DNA of 64,000 bases from Opeltia flavorubescens (taxonomy: Eukaryota; Ascomycota; Lecanoromycetes; Teloschistales; Teloschistaceae): contig KE546977.1 of NCBI GenBank assembly GCA_000442125.1, forward strand, positions 620,001-684,000, written 5' to 3'. Under the pieces are notes generated by a model that saw only the letters and a program-made list of their open reading frames with translations, made no database searches and was not told the origin of the DNA. Shown here one piece after another: positions 54,400 through 64,000 of the stretch; position 1 is the first letter of the stretch, and each line of letters opens with the position of its first letter. A program made the position numbers and the translations under genes.

Positions 54400-57300
54400 T
54401 ATAAAAATATAGATTATAATCTAGCGTTTTACTATTATATATACGAAGTTATATATAAAGTATATATATATATATATTAATATCTATACAACTATAAATA
54501 TTAAAAAAACTTTTTTTAATTATATAAATATCTTTTTTTATAGTATAATAAAACGATATAATACTTTAACCGAAATTATATAATAATTTTATAATATTAT
54601 AATAGACTAGACTATTATTAATTATAATAATATTTTTTTTTTATAATAATATTTTTATTATTTTAAAATTAAACGATATATATATAATAACTAATTAAAC
54701 TTTTTATATAAAATATATATATTTAAAGAAATATTAATAAAATCAATAATTTAAAAATATAAAATATTAATATATATTTAAATATAAAGTACTTTATTAT
54801 AATATATAAAATATTTCAATAATTTTATTTTATATATAATAAATTATTTAATATTAATATTAATACTAGTTATTATACTATAATATATTATTAATATTTT
54901 TTAAAAATTATTAAACGTTTATATTAAAATATATTTATAGAAATTAATACTATTTAATTATTTTATTTAATAACTATATTATATTATAATAATTATTATA
55001 GATTAAAGTTATTAAATTTAAAATAATTCTATTTATATTATTAATATTAAAAATCTTATATTAAATAACGTAATTTTATTTCTTCTATATAAATATATAA
55101 TAAATAATTTCTTTTTAATATTAATTTTTTTTTAATTTAGATTTTTATTATTTTTATTATAATTTATTTTTATTTACCGGCTCTATTTTTTATAAATTTT
55201 TTTTAACTTTTATATTTTTTATTATAAATTTTAAAGCTTTTAAAACTTTTATAATTAAAAAACTTTTTAAAATATATAAATATTTAATATTTTAATTTTA
55301 TTAAATATTCTAGATTTATAAAAATCTAATTATAATTAATATATTAACGTTAATATTATAATATATATTATTTATTTTAAATTATTATTTGAAAATTTGT
55401 AATAAAAAATATATAAAAAATAATATTATTATTTATTATACTTTTATTTAGTATATAAAGCTTAATATTAACTTTTAATATTATATATCCTATTACAAAT
55501 TTTAAAAAAATATAAATTAGTATATTAAATTTATATATTATAGTAATTTTTTAAATTTATATAAATTTTTTAAAAATTTATCTCGGTTATTAATAAAATT
55601 ATTTTTATAATTATTACTACTAATATTATTAATAAATAAAAAATATATTATCTAGTATTTATATTATATTATCCTATTTAAATATAAATAAATTAAAGTT
55701 TAAAAAAAAACTAAAATATAATAAAAAAAAACTATTAGTATTTTTAAAATTATTAAAAATCATTTAAATCTTAAAAAAATTAATTAATATAAATATTAAT
55801 ATAATATATTTTATTATAAACTAATTTTTTTTATATAATTTTATATATTAATTTTATACTAGAATTATTTAAATTTTTTAACTATTTAAAAAAAATTAAA
55901 TTTAGTTAAAAAAGATATTTCTATTTTTAAAAGCAAAATAAAAAAAAATAAAATTATTATATAGTTTTATATTTATTTAATATTTTATATTTATTTTTAA
56001 TTATTATTTTTAATTATTATTTTTAATATTTATTTTTGATATTTATTTTTAATATTTATTTTTAATATTTATTCCTATATTTTATTTTTAAATTTATATA
56101 ATTTTTAAATTATTATAGGTTTAAAATTTATATTTTGATAAAAGTTTTTTTTAATTTTAATTTTTTTTAAATAATATATTTTATAATAAATATTTTTTAA
56201 TATATATTTTACTAATAAATTCTAATAATTATATAAAATTTAATTTTTATTATTATTTTATATTTTTAATATTTTTTATTATTTTAATTTTATATTTATT
56301 TATAATTTTACTATAATTTTATTTTTTTTTTAATTTTTTTTTAAAAATTTTTTTTATTATTATTTAATAATTTTTTAAAATATATATAATAAAAGTTTTT
56401 TATATATTTATAAATATTTAATATTTTTCTAATATTAAATCAGTTATTATTTTTAAAATTATAATTAAGTTATTTTTTAATATTATAATTTTCTATAATA
56501 TTTCTATAAATTAAATATTTTTTTTATTTTATATTACTTTTTATTATTAATAAATAAAAGTAATAGATATTTTTTAATTTTTTTTTATTATTATATTTTA
56601 TTAGCTTTTAAACTAAATATATATATATATATATATATTTTTCATATATTATCGCGAATTAAATATTCAATCTTTAATATTATTAATTTTAATATTTATT
56701 TTTTAAATTAGATTATTTATTAACAGTAATAAAAAAAATATTTTATTAATAAAAGTATATTTATTATTTTTATACGTTAATTCTATATAAAATAGCTATT
56801 TATTTTAATTATTCTAATTTTTATTGATAAAGTTTTTTGAAAATATTTTAAAATTTAATTTTATTATTTAATTTTTCTGTAAATCTATATATAAAAAATA
56901 GTATTTAAATAATTTTTAATATTTAAATAATAGTAAAAAATAGATTAAAATTATAAAATAAAAAAAGTCCTTTAATTAAAAATCAGCGATTAAAATATAT
57001 TATAATAGCTATATACTTTATTAATAAAAATATCCGCTAGTTTGTTTAGAATTATATTTATTTAATATAAAATATATATAATATATTTTATATTATAATT
57101 AATTACTATAAAAATCTAATGATATATAATATAGAAATACTTTTATAAAAATAGATTAATAATAAAACTTATAATTAAATTATTAATCGGATTTAAAAAG
57201 TTTTTTAATAGTTATATTTCGCTGTATAATTTATATTTTATAGATTTTATTTAATAGTATATATTAAAGATATATATATAATATTTAATATCTTTTATTA

Positions 57301-57897
57301 TATTTTACTAAAAATATTTTTAATAAATAAACTGTATTTTTTTATAGCTAAAATAACCCGTTATAAAATTATTATAATTATATTTAAAGGTTTTTTATTG
57401 AGTTATACTAATTAAAAATACTATTTATCGTTATAATAAAATAAAATAAAATTTTATTATTATTTATAATTTTAATTAAATTATTTTAATATTTTAAAAA
57501 TTTTTAATAAATTATTAAATAATTAATTTTTAAAAACTACTAATTTTTTAACTATATTATTAAATTTTTAAAAATCTTCTAAAATATAATAGAAAAATAA
57601 TAGAAGTATATTATATATATTTTTTAATACCGCTTTTTTAATTATTTATCGCTATAATTATTAATTTTTAAAGCTATTAAAATTATTTGATAAAAATAAC
57701 TAAATATTATAATATATAATATTATTAGATATATAAAAAGCTAAAAGGTTTTTATATATCTTAAAAATACGAGTTTTTATTAATATTTATTTTTATTTTA
57801 TTTTAAAAGACTTCTCTTTAATTATAAAAAGCGGAATTAATATTTTTATATTTTATTTTAAAATATTTTTATTTTTTTCTAAATTAATATTAAAAAT
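54400..57897. other. A/T-saturated sequence without recognisable genes
   Basis: Nearly pure A/T with scattered single C/G. It contains simple (TA)n runs, for example 53,617-53,632 just before it and 56,610-56,640 within it. I see no coding relic on either strand. Part or all may be the interior of hAT-like element 2. Confidence 0.5.
55965..56080. repeat. A/T minisatellite, about 15-16-bp unit
   Basis: TATTTTTAATATTTAT-type units follow each other about seven times (variants TATTTTTAATTAT and TATTTTTGATATT). It is a low-complexity repeat with no obvious function. Confidence 0.7.
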
Positions 57898-58520
57898 ATC
57901 TATCTATTCTTTCTATAATAGATTTGGTAAAGAAAAGGTTCAGCTGATAAAGAAATTGATTTCTACCCGCTTATCTATTGGTAATAAGCTGCGTTTACTT
58001 AAATAAGGAATACTAAAATTAAGCTAGATTTTGCAGTTCGTATAACTCCTTTAGTTTTTTATACAGTAACGTAAAAAGTTGCTTAATTTAAAGCGCTTAA
58101 TAAGCGTATTCTAATAATTTAAAAATTTTAAAATTTTAATAAATATTAGTAGCGCTATTAGCTATAGAAGATCTGCGCTAGCGATTTTCATTGTACGCTC
58201 GCTGAATAAGCTAGTAGATTTAAAAAGTCTAGTAGGGCTAAAAAACCTAATAGAACTGAAAAGCCTAGTAGGGCTAAAAAATTAAATAGGGCTAAAAAGC
58301 CTTATAAGGTTAAAAAAATAAAAAAAAAAATTTTAAAAAAAAATTTTTTAAAAGATTATTTAAAAAGGAAAAATTAATATATTTAATTATTCCGAATTTT
58401 ATAATATTTAAAATTTTTAATTTTTTAAATATAATATAGTAAATATAATAAATATAAATATAAATTTTTTTAAAATTTTTTTTGAAAAATTTAAAGCTCT
58501 TTTATTAATTATAAAAAAAT
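57898..58520. repeat. direct repeat unit R1
   Basis: About 620 bp, repeated at 58,741-59,430 with a period of about 842 bp. Landmarks in order are TTCTACCCGC, AAGCTGCGTTTACTTAA, AAGCGCTTAATAAGCGTATT, a GATCTGCGCTAGCGATTTT block, an 18-bp minisatellite and a poly-A/poly-T inverted stretch. It is richer in C/G, and in CA/TG, than anything within several kb, so it appears younger or RIP-sheltered. No coding function was recognised. Confidence 0.75.
58203..58320. repeat. 18-bp minisatellite (GGGCTAAAAAGCCTAATA) in R1
   Basis: About six units of AGGGCTAAAAAGCCTAGT and variants. The unit is itself palindromic (GGCT...AGCC with an AAAA spacer), so each repeat could fold as a short hairpin. The equivalent array in R2 is at about 59,042-59,140. 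It ends in a poly-A stretch in both copies. Confidence 0.75.
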
Positions 58521-58740
58521 ATAAATAATATAATATTATCGCGCTTTTTTATTTAAATATTTAATACTCGATTTTTTATAAAAAATTTATATTTAAAAAA
58601 ATTTTTTAAAATTTTTTTTTTTTTAAAAAATATTAATTTTTTTTTTAATTATATAATATATTACTACTACTTTTTTAATATTTTTATTAATAATTTTATA
58701 TATTTTAAATAATTATTATATATATTTTTTTATATTTATA

Positions 58741-59430
58741 AAATCTATTTTTTCTATAAAAGAATTGATAAATAAATGGTCCAGTTAATAAAAAAATTAA
58801 TTTCTACCCGTTTATTTATTAGCTATAAGCTGCGTTTATTAAGCGAGGAATATTCAAATCCAGCGGAAATTTATAGTTATTAGAATTTAATTATTTTTAT
58901 ATATAGTAATATATAAAATAGCTTAATTTAAAACGCTTAACGAGCGTATTCTAATAGTATAAAAATTTTAAAATTTAGATAAAAACTTGTAGCGTTACTA
59001 ACTATAGAAGATTTACGCTGGCGATTTTTATTATACGCTTACTAAAAAAGCCTATAGGGCTAGGATAGCTTATAGGGCTAAAAAGCCTAGTAGGGCTAAA
59101 AAATCTAATAGAGTAAAAAAGCCTAATAAGGCTGAAAAAATAAAAAATAATTTTTTTACAAAAAAAATTTTTTAAAAAATTATTTAAAGAGGAATAATTA
59201 ATTTATTTAGTTTTTCAATTATTAATTATTTTTTTATTATATTTAGTAGGAACTGCTAAATATAAAAAGATTATAATTTAATTAGAATACTAAAAAAATT
59301 AATTATTTCAAATTTTATAATTTTTAAAATTTTTAATTTTTAAAATATTAATTAAAATATTAAATAAAATTACTATAAGTATTAATTTTTTAAAAATTTT
59401 TTTGAAAAAATTTCGGGCTCTTTTATCTAT
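58741..59430. repeat. direct repeat unit R2
   Basis: Second copy of R1 with the same landmarks in the same order and a related tail, AAAATTTTTTTGAAAAAATT followed by GGGCTCTTTTAT. It contains an extra segment of about 70 bp (about 59,225-59,295) relative to R1. The short spacing between units argues against LTRs and favours a tandem duplication. Confidence 0.75.
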
Positions 59431-61132
59431 TAATAATATTTTATTATTAAAATAGTTTTTTTATTATATTTTAATAGTTTTTTAATATTATTTAAAACTT
59501 TTTATAAATATTTAAATTTATTTTTATTTTATTCTATAAGGATTTTTATTAAATAGCGTTAAAATTTTAAAAGGTATATAAAAAGTTTAATACTTTTCTT
59601 AAAATTTAATATAATTTTATTAAATATAGATTAGAATAAATATATTTTTAATTTATTTTATTAAATATAATATAACTTCTAAACGCTTTATAATCGTTTT
59701 ACTATAATATAATATTAATAAAATTTTATTTAATTAATCTATACTTGAAATCTAGATTAAAATTAGCTAATTATTTTTATTATCTAATATTTTTATAACT
59801 AAACTTTTTTTCAATAAAATAATTATAAAAGTTTTTATAATTAGTAATAACCTATAGTTTATAAAAAGCTTTTTTATTATAATACTACTATTATTTATAA
59901 ATATAAATAATAATTAGTATTTTCGGATTTTTAATATTATAATTATATTAAATTTTTTTTTAAACTAGTAAATAATAAAGTACTAATAGATTTATATACT
60001 AATATTAAAATGCTATAAAATATTTATCAGAAGAATATAGTTTAAAGCGTCGATTTCAATATAAATTTAAAATATATAATTAGACTTTTATTAAATAAAT
60101 ACTATTGTAAAATATTTCTTTAAATATTTTAAATATATTAATTATTTATTTCTGTAATTAGAATAAATTTAATATTAAATTTTCTTTTATTATCGACTTT
60201 TAATAATAATATTAATAGTAATACAACCCGCGAGAATATTTTAATAAAATATTAGTAAAAGTTTATAAATTGAAAAAAAGTACTATATATTATAATATAA
60301 TTTCGGAAAAAACTAATTTTTTATATATTTGATACAGGATTTTTCTATTATAACACTATTAAAGCGAATAATAAATTATATAAATTTTACTTTAAGTAAA
60401 TTAAATAAGTACTTCTTTAAATTAATATATAATCTATATTATAATAGCCTCGCGAAAACCTTTTATATATATATTAAATACTTAATTTTATTTTTAAAGT
60501 AGACTGATAAATTATTTATATATATTATAATAAAAAAATCTAGAGAAAATCTAAAAATATTATTAATATAAATTTATAAAATAGCTGGAATATTTATTAA
60601 ATTAAATAGTATAATATAATTTCTAAAATAACCGTACTAAATATAGAATACTATTTTTTATTTATCGCTTTTTAAATTCGAATATAATAGTAGATACCTT
60701 AAAAATTTAAATAAATAAAAATTATTATTTTATATAATCTATTTAAAGCTTCTAATATTAGAAAATAAAGGTATTATTTATTAATATTAACCTGGTTTTA
60801 CTTTTAATCGTTAATATAGAAATAAAAACTACTATTTTTTCTTATAAATAGAAGTAAAACGCTAGTTTATAATATAAAATATTAGATAAACTTTTTTTAT
60901 TAAACTTTTATTAATATAAATATATAAAACCTTGTATTTAATAATTCAAAAATTATATAAAAATTTAAATAAAAAATTACTAATTATTTTAAAAATATAA
61001 TTATTTATAAAATATTTAAAAAATCTATTAGCTTTTCAAAAATTATAAACTTTTTATAAATTACTTTATAGCTATATCGATGATTTAAAATACTCGCTAA
61101 AGAAGGACTAGAGGAAATATTAACATCTATTA
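59431..61132. other. A/T-rich sequence without recognisable genes
   Basis: No coding relic could be assigned. Weak coding-like texture occurs at 60.2-60.9 kb (minus strand), but it is too decayed to call. Confidence 0.4.
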
Positions 61133-61616
61133 TAGAAGGTGCTAGCACCGTTTAATACCTTTTCGATACCTATCTAGTAGGGGCTTAAAACCTACTTTTT
61201 GTATTAAACCTTTTCAGATATTAGGTGTTAGGTATTAAAAATAAAAAAAATAGTTTTATATAGAAGAGTTTATAATATAATACTATTTTCTATAAATACA
61301 TTAATAAATCGATTTAAATTCGTTTTTTATAAAGAAATTATCTAATTTAAACTTATATAAAAAATTTTTAAAGCTATTTTCTAGGCGACTTATAATAGGT
61401 ATACAATTTTAGATTAGAATTATATAAACTATTTAGTCTAGACTATACGCTAATAATATAATATTAAAATAATTTAGCTTATTTATATAACGTAATATTT
61501 TATAAATTTAGAAATTTCTAAGAAATTTATTTGTAAGCACTTTTAAGCATCTAAATCCTAGTACTTAACTTCTAAAAAATACTTAAAATCTAATACCTAA
61601 TATTTAGCACCTTCTA
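61133..61616. repeat. imperfect inverted-repeat unit, MITE-like (about 484 bp)
   Basis: The left end reads TAGAAGGTGCTAGCACCG and the reverse complement of the right end reads TAGAAGGTGCTAAATATTAG. Both run on into GGTATTA-type words. GGTGTTAGGTATTA and TAATACCTAATA words recur inside. It is shorter than 0.5 kb and keeps CA/TG dinucleotides, as expected of a unit too short or too rare to be RIP-mutated. No target-site duplication is evident. Confidence 0.5.
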
Positions 61617-61779
61617 GAGAGAGATTTAAACTAGATATTTTTTTTTTAGAATATAGGCTTCTAGGGTAGCTATTCTTAGTATATAAAAACTAATTATATA
61701 AGCTATAAAACTTATAATTTTTTAATTATATTAAGAATAAAAAATTTTTTTAACCCCTTTTAATAAAACAATATTTTAG

Positions 61780-61930
61780 TATTTAATACCTAATATTTAA
61801 TACGGTATCAAGAAAGTATATATCGAACATTTACTAGGTAATTCCCTAGTATTTCCTTGATTAATATTTAAATACTCTTTCTAATCTAATTCGATACTAT
61901 CTTAAGAAGGTATTTTAATTTATCGATGGG
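61780..61930. repeat. related palindromic unit downstream of the MITE-like repeat
   Basis: Repeats the TTAATACCTAATATTTAATA word of the previous unit. It contains a palindrome TACTAGGTAATTCCCTAGTA near 61,831-61,850 and two TATC-AAGAA-type motifs. It may be a fragment of a second copy of the same MITE-like element. Confidence 0.4.
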
Positions 61931-62379
61931 CCTATAAGGAAGTAAATATTTTAAATAAAATTGTTTTTTAAAAATTATATAAAATAATTATATCGTTTAT
62001 ATTATATAGTTTTATATTAAACAAATATAATTATTTGAATTCTTTTATTTTTAATAAATATTTTAATTTTTTAGCCGGGACTAGTTTAATATTTCTCTTT
62101 ATTAAAATAACGCCGGAATCGCGCTATACCTATTATATACAAGCCTATTTAATATTAAAAGTATATTAATATAATTATAAAAGGCCGAGTATAAAATTAA
62201 CGGACCTAATATAAGTTTTAATATATTTATTTATTAATATTTTCAATTTTTTTTTATTAGCGAAGCGGATTAAAAATTTATATATTTAAATATAAATTAA
62301 ATTTATATTATTTACAGTTCTAAATAATGTTTTAATATTATATTTATCTTTTAATTTTAACTCTTTTCATATATATATT

Positions 62380-64000
62380 GAAAAACGTCCTTTATCGGCT
62401 TCCCGACCCGAAATAAATATAAACCTTATCGGTTAGTATCGAATAAAAGCAGATACGTTTCCGGTTAATCCAATTTTAAAAGTTTTAACTATTAAAACTA
62501 CTAGATTCTATATAATTACGAGTTAATAATATTTATAAATATATAATAGATTAATTAGAATTTTAAATTATAAAGCGTAACGAGTATATTTAAACGTATC
62601 TTTTAACTTCTAGATATAATATTATTAAAGCCGCTAGTATTATTATAAAGTTTTCCCTTCGATTTTATTATTTCATTTATTTTTTATACTCGGTTTTATA
62701 AATTATACTATAAAAATATTTTAATTTTATCGCGTTTCGACCTAAATTAATTTAATTTTATTTATTTTCTTTTTATCGTATATTTATATTATATCCTTTA
62801 TTATACTATTATTATTATTTTAATATTTTTCTATATCCTTTTAAATCTCGCTTTCTTTATTATTTATTCTATTATTTTTAGATTCTTCTACTATATTAAT
62901 AGTATTAGTTCGCTGTTATAATTAATATAAATATTTTAAATACTAATCTAATTTTAAGAAATCTTTACTAGTATAAGGATTAAATAAATATTATACTATA
63001 TATAATACTTATTAAAATAAAATAGAGCCGATTCCTCTTTAAATTCTAATAACTAATATTAAAGTAATAATAATCGCCTTTAAAAAGCTTCGATATAAAT
63101 ATCTAGTTGAATCGAACCGAATCGTTATTTTTAAAATAGCCCTTTTTTTCTAGCTTTTATCGCTCTCGCTTTTATAATATATAAATACTATATTAGTAGA
63201 TTCGATTATATAAATAACTATATATAATTCCGCCGCTGTATTTATAGGCCGAATTTTTAATATATTATATATTCTTTTTACCTAGAAATATTAATCGAAA
63301 TTTAAAAATAATAATTTTTATTTTACCGCGAGAATCGTATTAGATATATTAAAAATAGTTTTTAATAAAAATAGCTAGAAGTTATAATTTATAACCTTTT
63401 ATTTTTTTATAAACGATAATTTTAACTTTAATTCTAATTCTAATTTTATTATTAATAATAACTCTAATTTAGATTTTAAAATTAATTTTCTTTATATTAA
63501 TATCTTTAAAAGTTTTATTCTATTTAAAATAAATTCTAGTATATTTTTAAATCGATTATTAGCGTTTTTTAATTTCTTTAATTACTTTTAACCTATTATT
63601 CTAAAGTTTAATTTAAATTTTATAAAAAAAAAGGAATTATTTTAAGAAAAACCTAGTTAGCTAGATCTGCTATATTATCTAGCCGGGCTTTACTCTAGCT
63701 AATAAAGCTTTTAAAAAAATAGGTTATTATTTATATTAGCTAAATATAAATCGAAATTATATAAAATAATTTTCTATTATATCGGCCTTTATAATATATC
63801 GAATTATACTAGGGTATAAATATATTTTACCTACTCCTATTACTACGCGAAATACTAAACCGAAAAATATATTTTAAATATATTAGCTTTTATTATAAAA
63901 TACGAGTTTTATTATAAGAAAGGCTAGTTAGTTAAATTAATAAATCTTTTTTTAAAAATATATTAATTTTTAAAAAATCTTTTTACTAAATAAATATTAT
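62380..64000 (+). pseudogene. unassigned coding-like tract at window end
   Basis: From about 62,400 the C/G content rises and plus-strand frames read protein-like. A region at about 63,410-63,530 is rich in Ser/Asn/Asp/Phe (probably Ser/Asp/Pro originally, given C-to-T and G-to-A change). At about 63,640-64,000 it becomes Tyr-, Lys- and Leu-rich. No domain is recognised. A low-complexity acidic stretch before a structured part would suit a gag-like or cargo protein of another transposon that continues outside the window. Confidence 0.3.

Larger units (their letters stand above)
53169..64000. mobile_element. hAT-like DNA transposon 2, inverted relative to copy 1 (right end not seen; extent beyond 54.4 kb uncertain)
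   Basis: Starting at TAGATTAAATAAATTAAATT the sequence aligns with the reverse complement of the right arm of hAT-like element 1. The alignment runs through the AAACCCGGGTTTTTAATTTA landmark and on through non-terminal sequence to at least 54,400 (matching about 35.8-36.99 kb). Nearly every difference is a C-to-T or G-to-A change in this copy. Beyond 54.4 kb the alignment becomes unclear. If its length equalled copy 1, the far end would lie past the window. It is far more A/T-saturated than copy 1, and no coding relic is readable in the aligned part. Confidence 0.65.

Noticed and set aside
57898-59430. R1 and R2 as LTRs of a small retroelement
   Set aside because: Only about 220 bp separate the units, with no coding sequence, primer site or polypurine tract. 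Tandem duplication is simpler.
1-64000. Mitochondrial, plastid, Plasmodium or other naturally A/T-rich genome
   Set aside because: No organellar genes or long A/T-biased open frames are present. The CpA/TpG-specific depletion with transition-only differences between repeats, plus fungal Gypsy, hAT-like and CACTA-like fossils, fits RIP in an ascomycete.

Overview
The window is a gene-free, extremely A+T-rich block. Its sequence shows the signature of repeat-induced point mutation (RIP): TpA is everywhere, CpA and TpG are almost absent over the first 53 kb, and C/G survives mainly as CpG, GpC or CpT. Copies of repeats inside the window differ from each other almost only by C/T and G/A transitions. 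This points to a filamentous ascomycete (Pezizomycotina), in an AT-rich isochore, pericentromeric or subtelomeric block built of old transposons. No intact gene is visible; the longest open frames (about 60-80 codons) are leftovers inside transposon fossils.

Layout. 1-5,702 and 7,281-12,871 are two same-orientation, minus-strand copies (A and B) of one Ty3/Gypsy family, separated by a 1.6 kb degraded stretch. 12,872-18,362 is the minus-strand 5' part of a second, different Gypsy element (D), cut inside its RNase H region by the edge of copy B. From 18,368 to 52,902 lies a plus-strand Gypsy element (C) of the same broad group as D. It is bounded by two 198-bp direct LTRs and a candidate 5-bp target duplication (aatat), and it carries two large DNA-transposon insertions. 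The first (22,861-36,991) is a 14.1 kb element with hAT-like ends and an exact 8-bp target duplication (gtaattat). The second (39,113-52,238) is a 13.1 kb CACTA/EnSpm-like element with CACTA-type ends, a Tnp2-like transposase relic and several subterminal minisatellite arrays that all carry a TTTCCTAG core. Without the two insertions element C is about 7.3 kb, normal for a chromodomain-bearing Gypsy element.

From 53,169 a second copy of the hAT-like family runs rightward in inverted orientation. It aligns with the first copy for at least 1.2 kb and is much more decayed. The stretch to 61 kb is nearly pure A/T, broken by a 0.84 kb-period direct repeat with an 18-bp minisatellite (57.9-59.4 kb). 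An imperfect inverted-repeat unit follows (61.1-61.6 kb), and then an unassigned coding-like tract to the window end.

Relative order of events inferred from nesting: D is older than the A/B insertion at its RNase H, and C is older than the hAT-like and CACTA-like elements inside it. The second hAT-like copy looks oldest by composition. The DNA transposons and the Gypsy elements have all been mutated by the same process, so the nest was assembled before or during the RIP era. LTR divergence therefore cannot be read as a clock.
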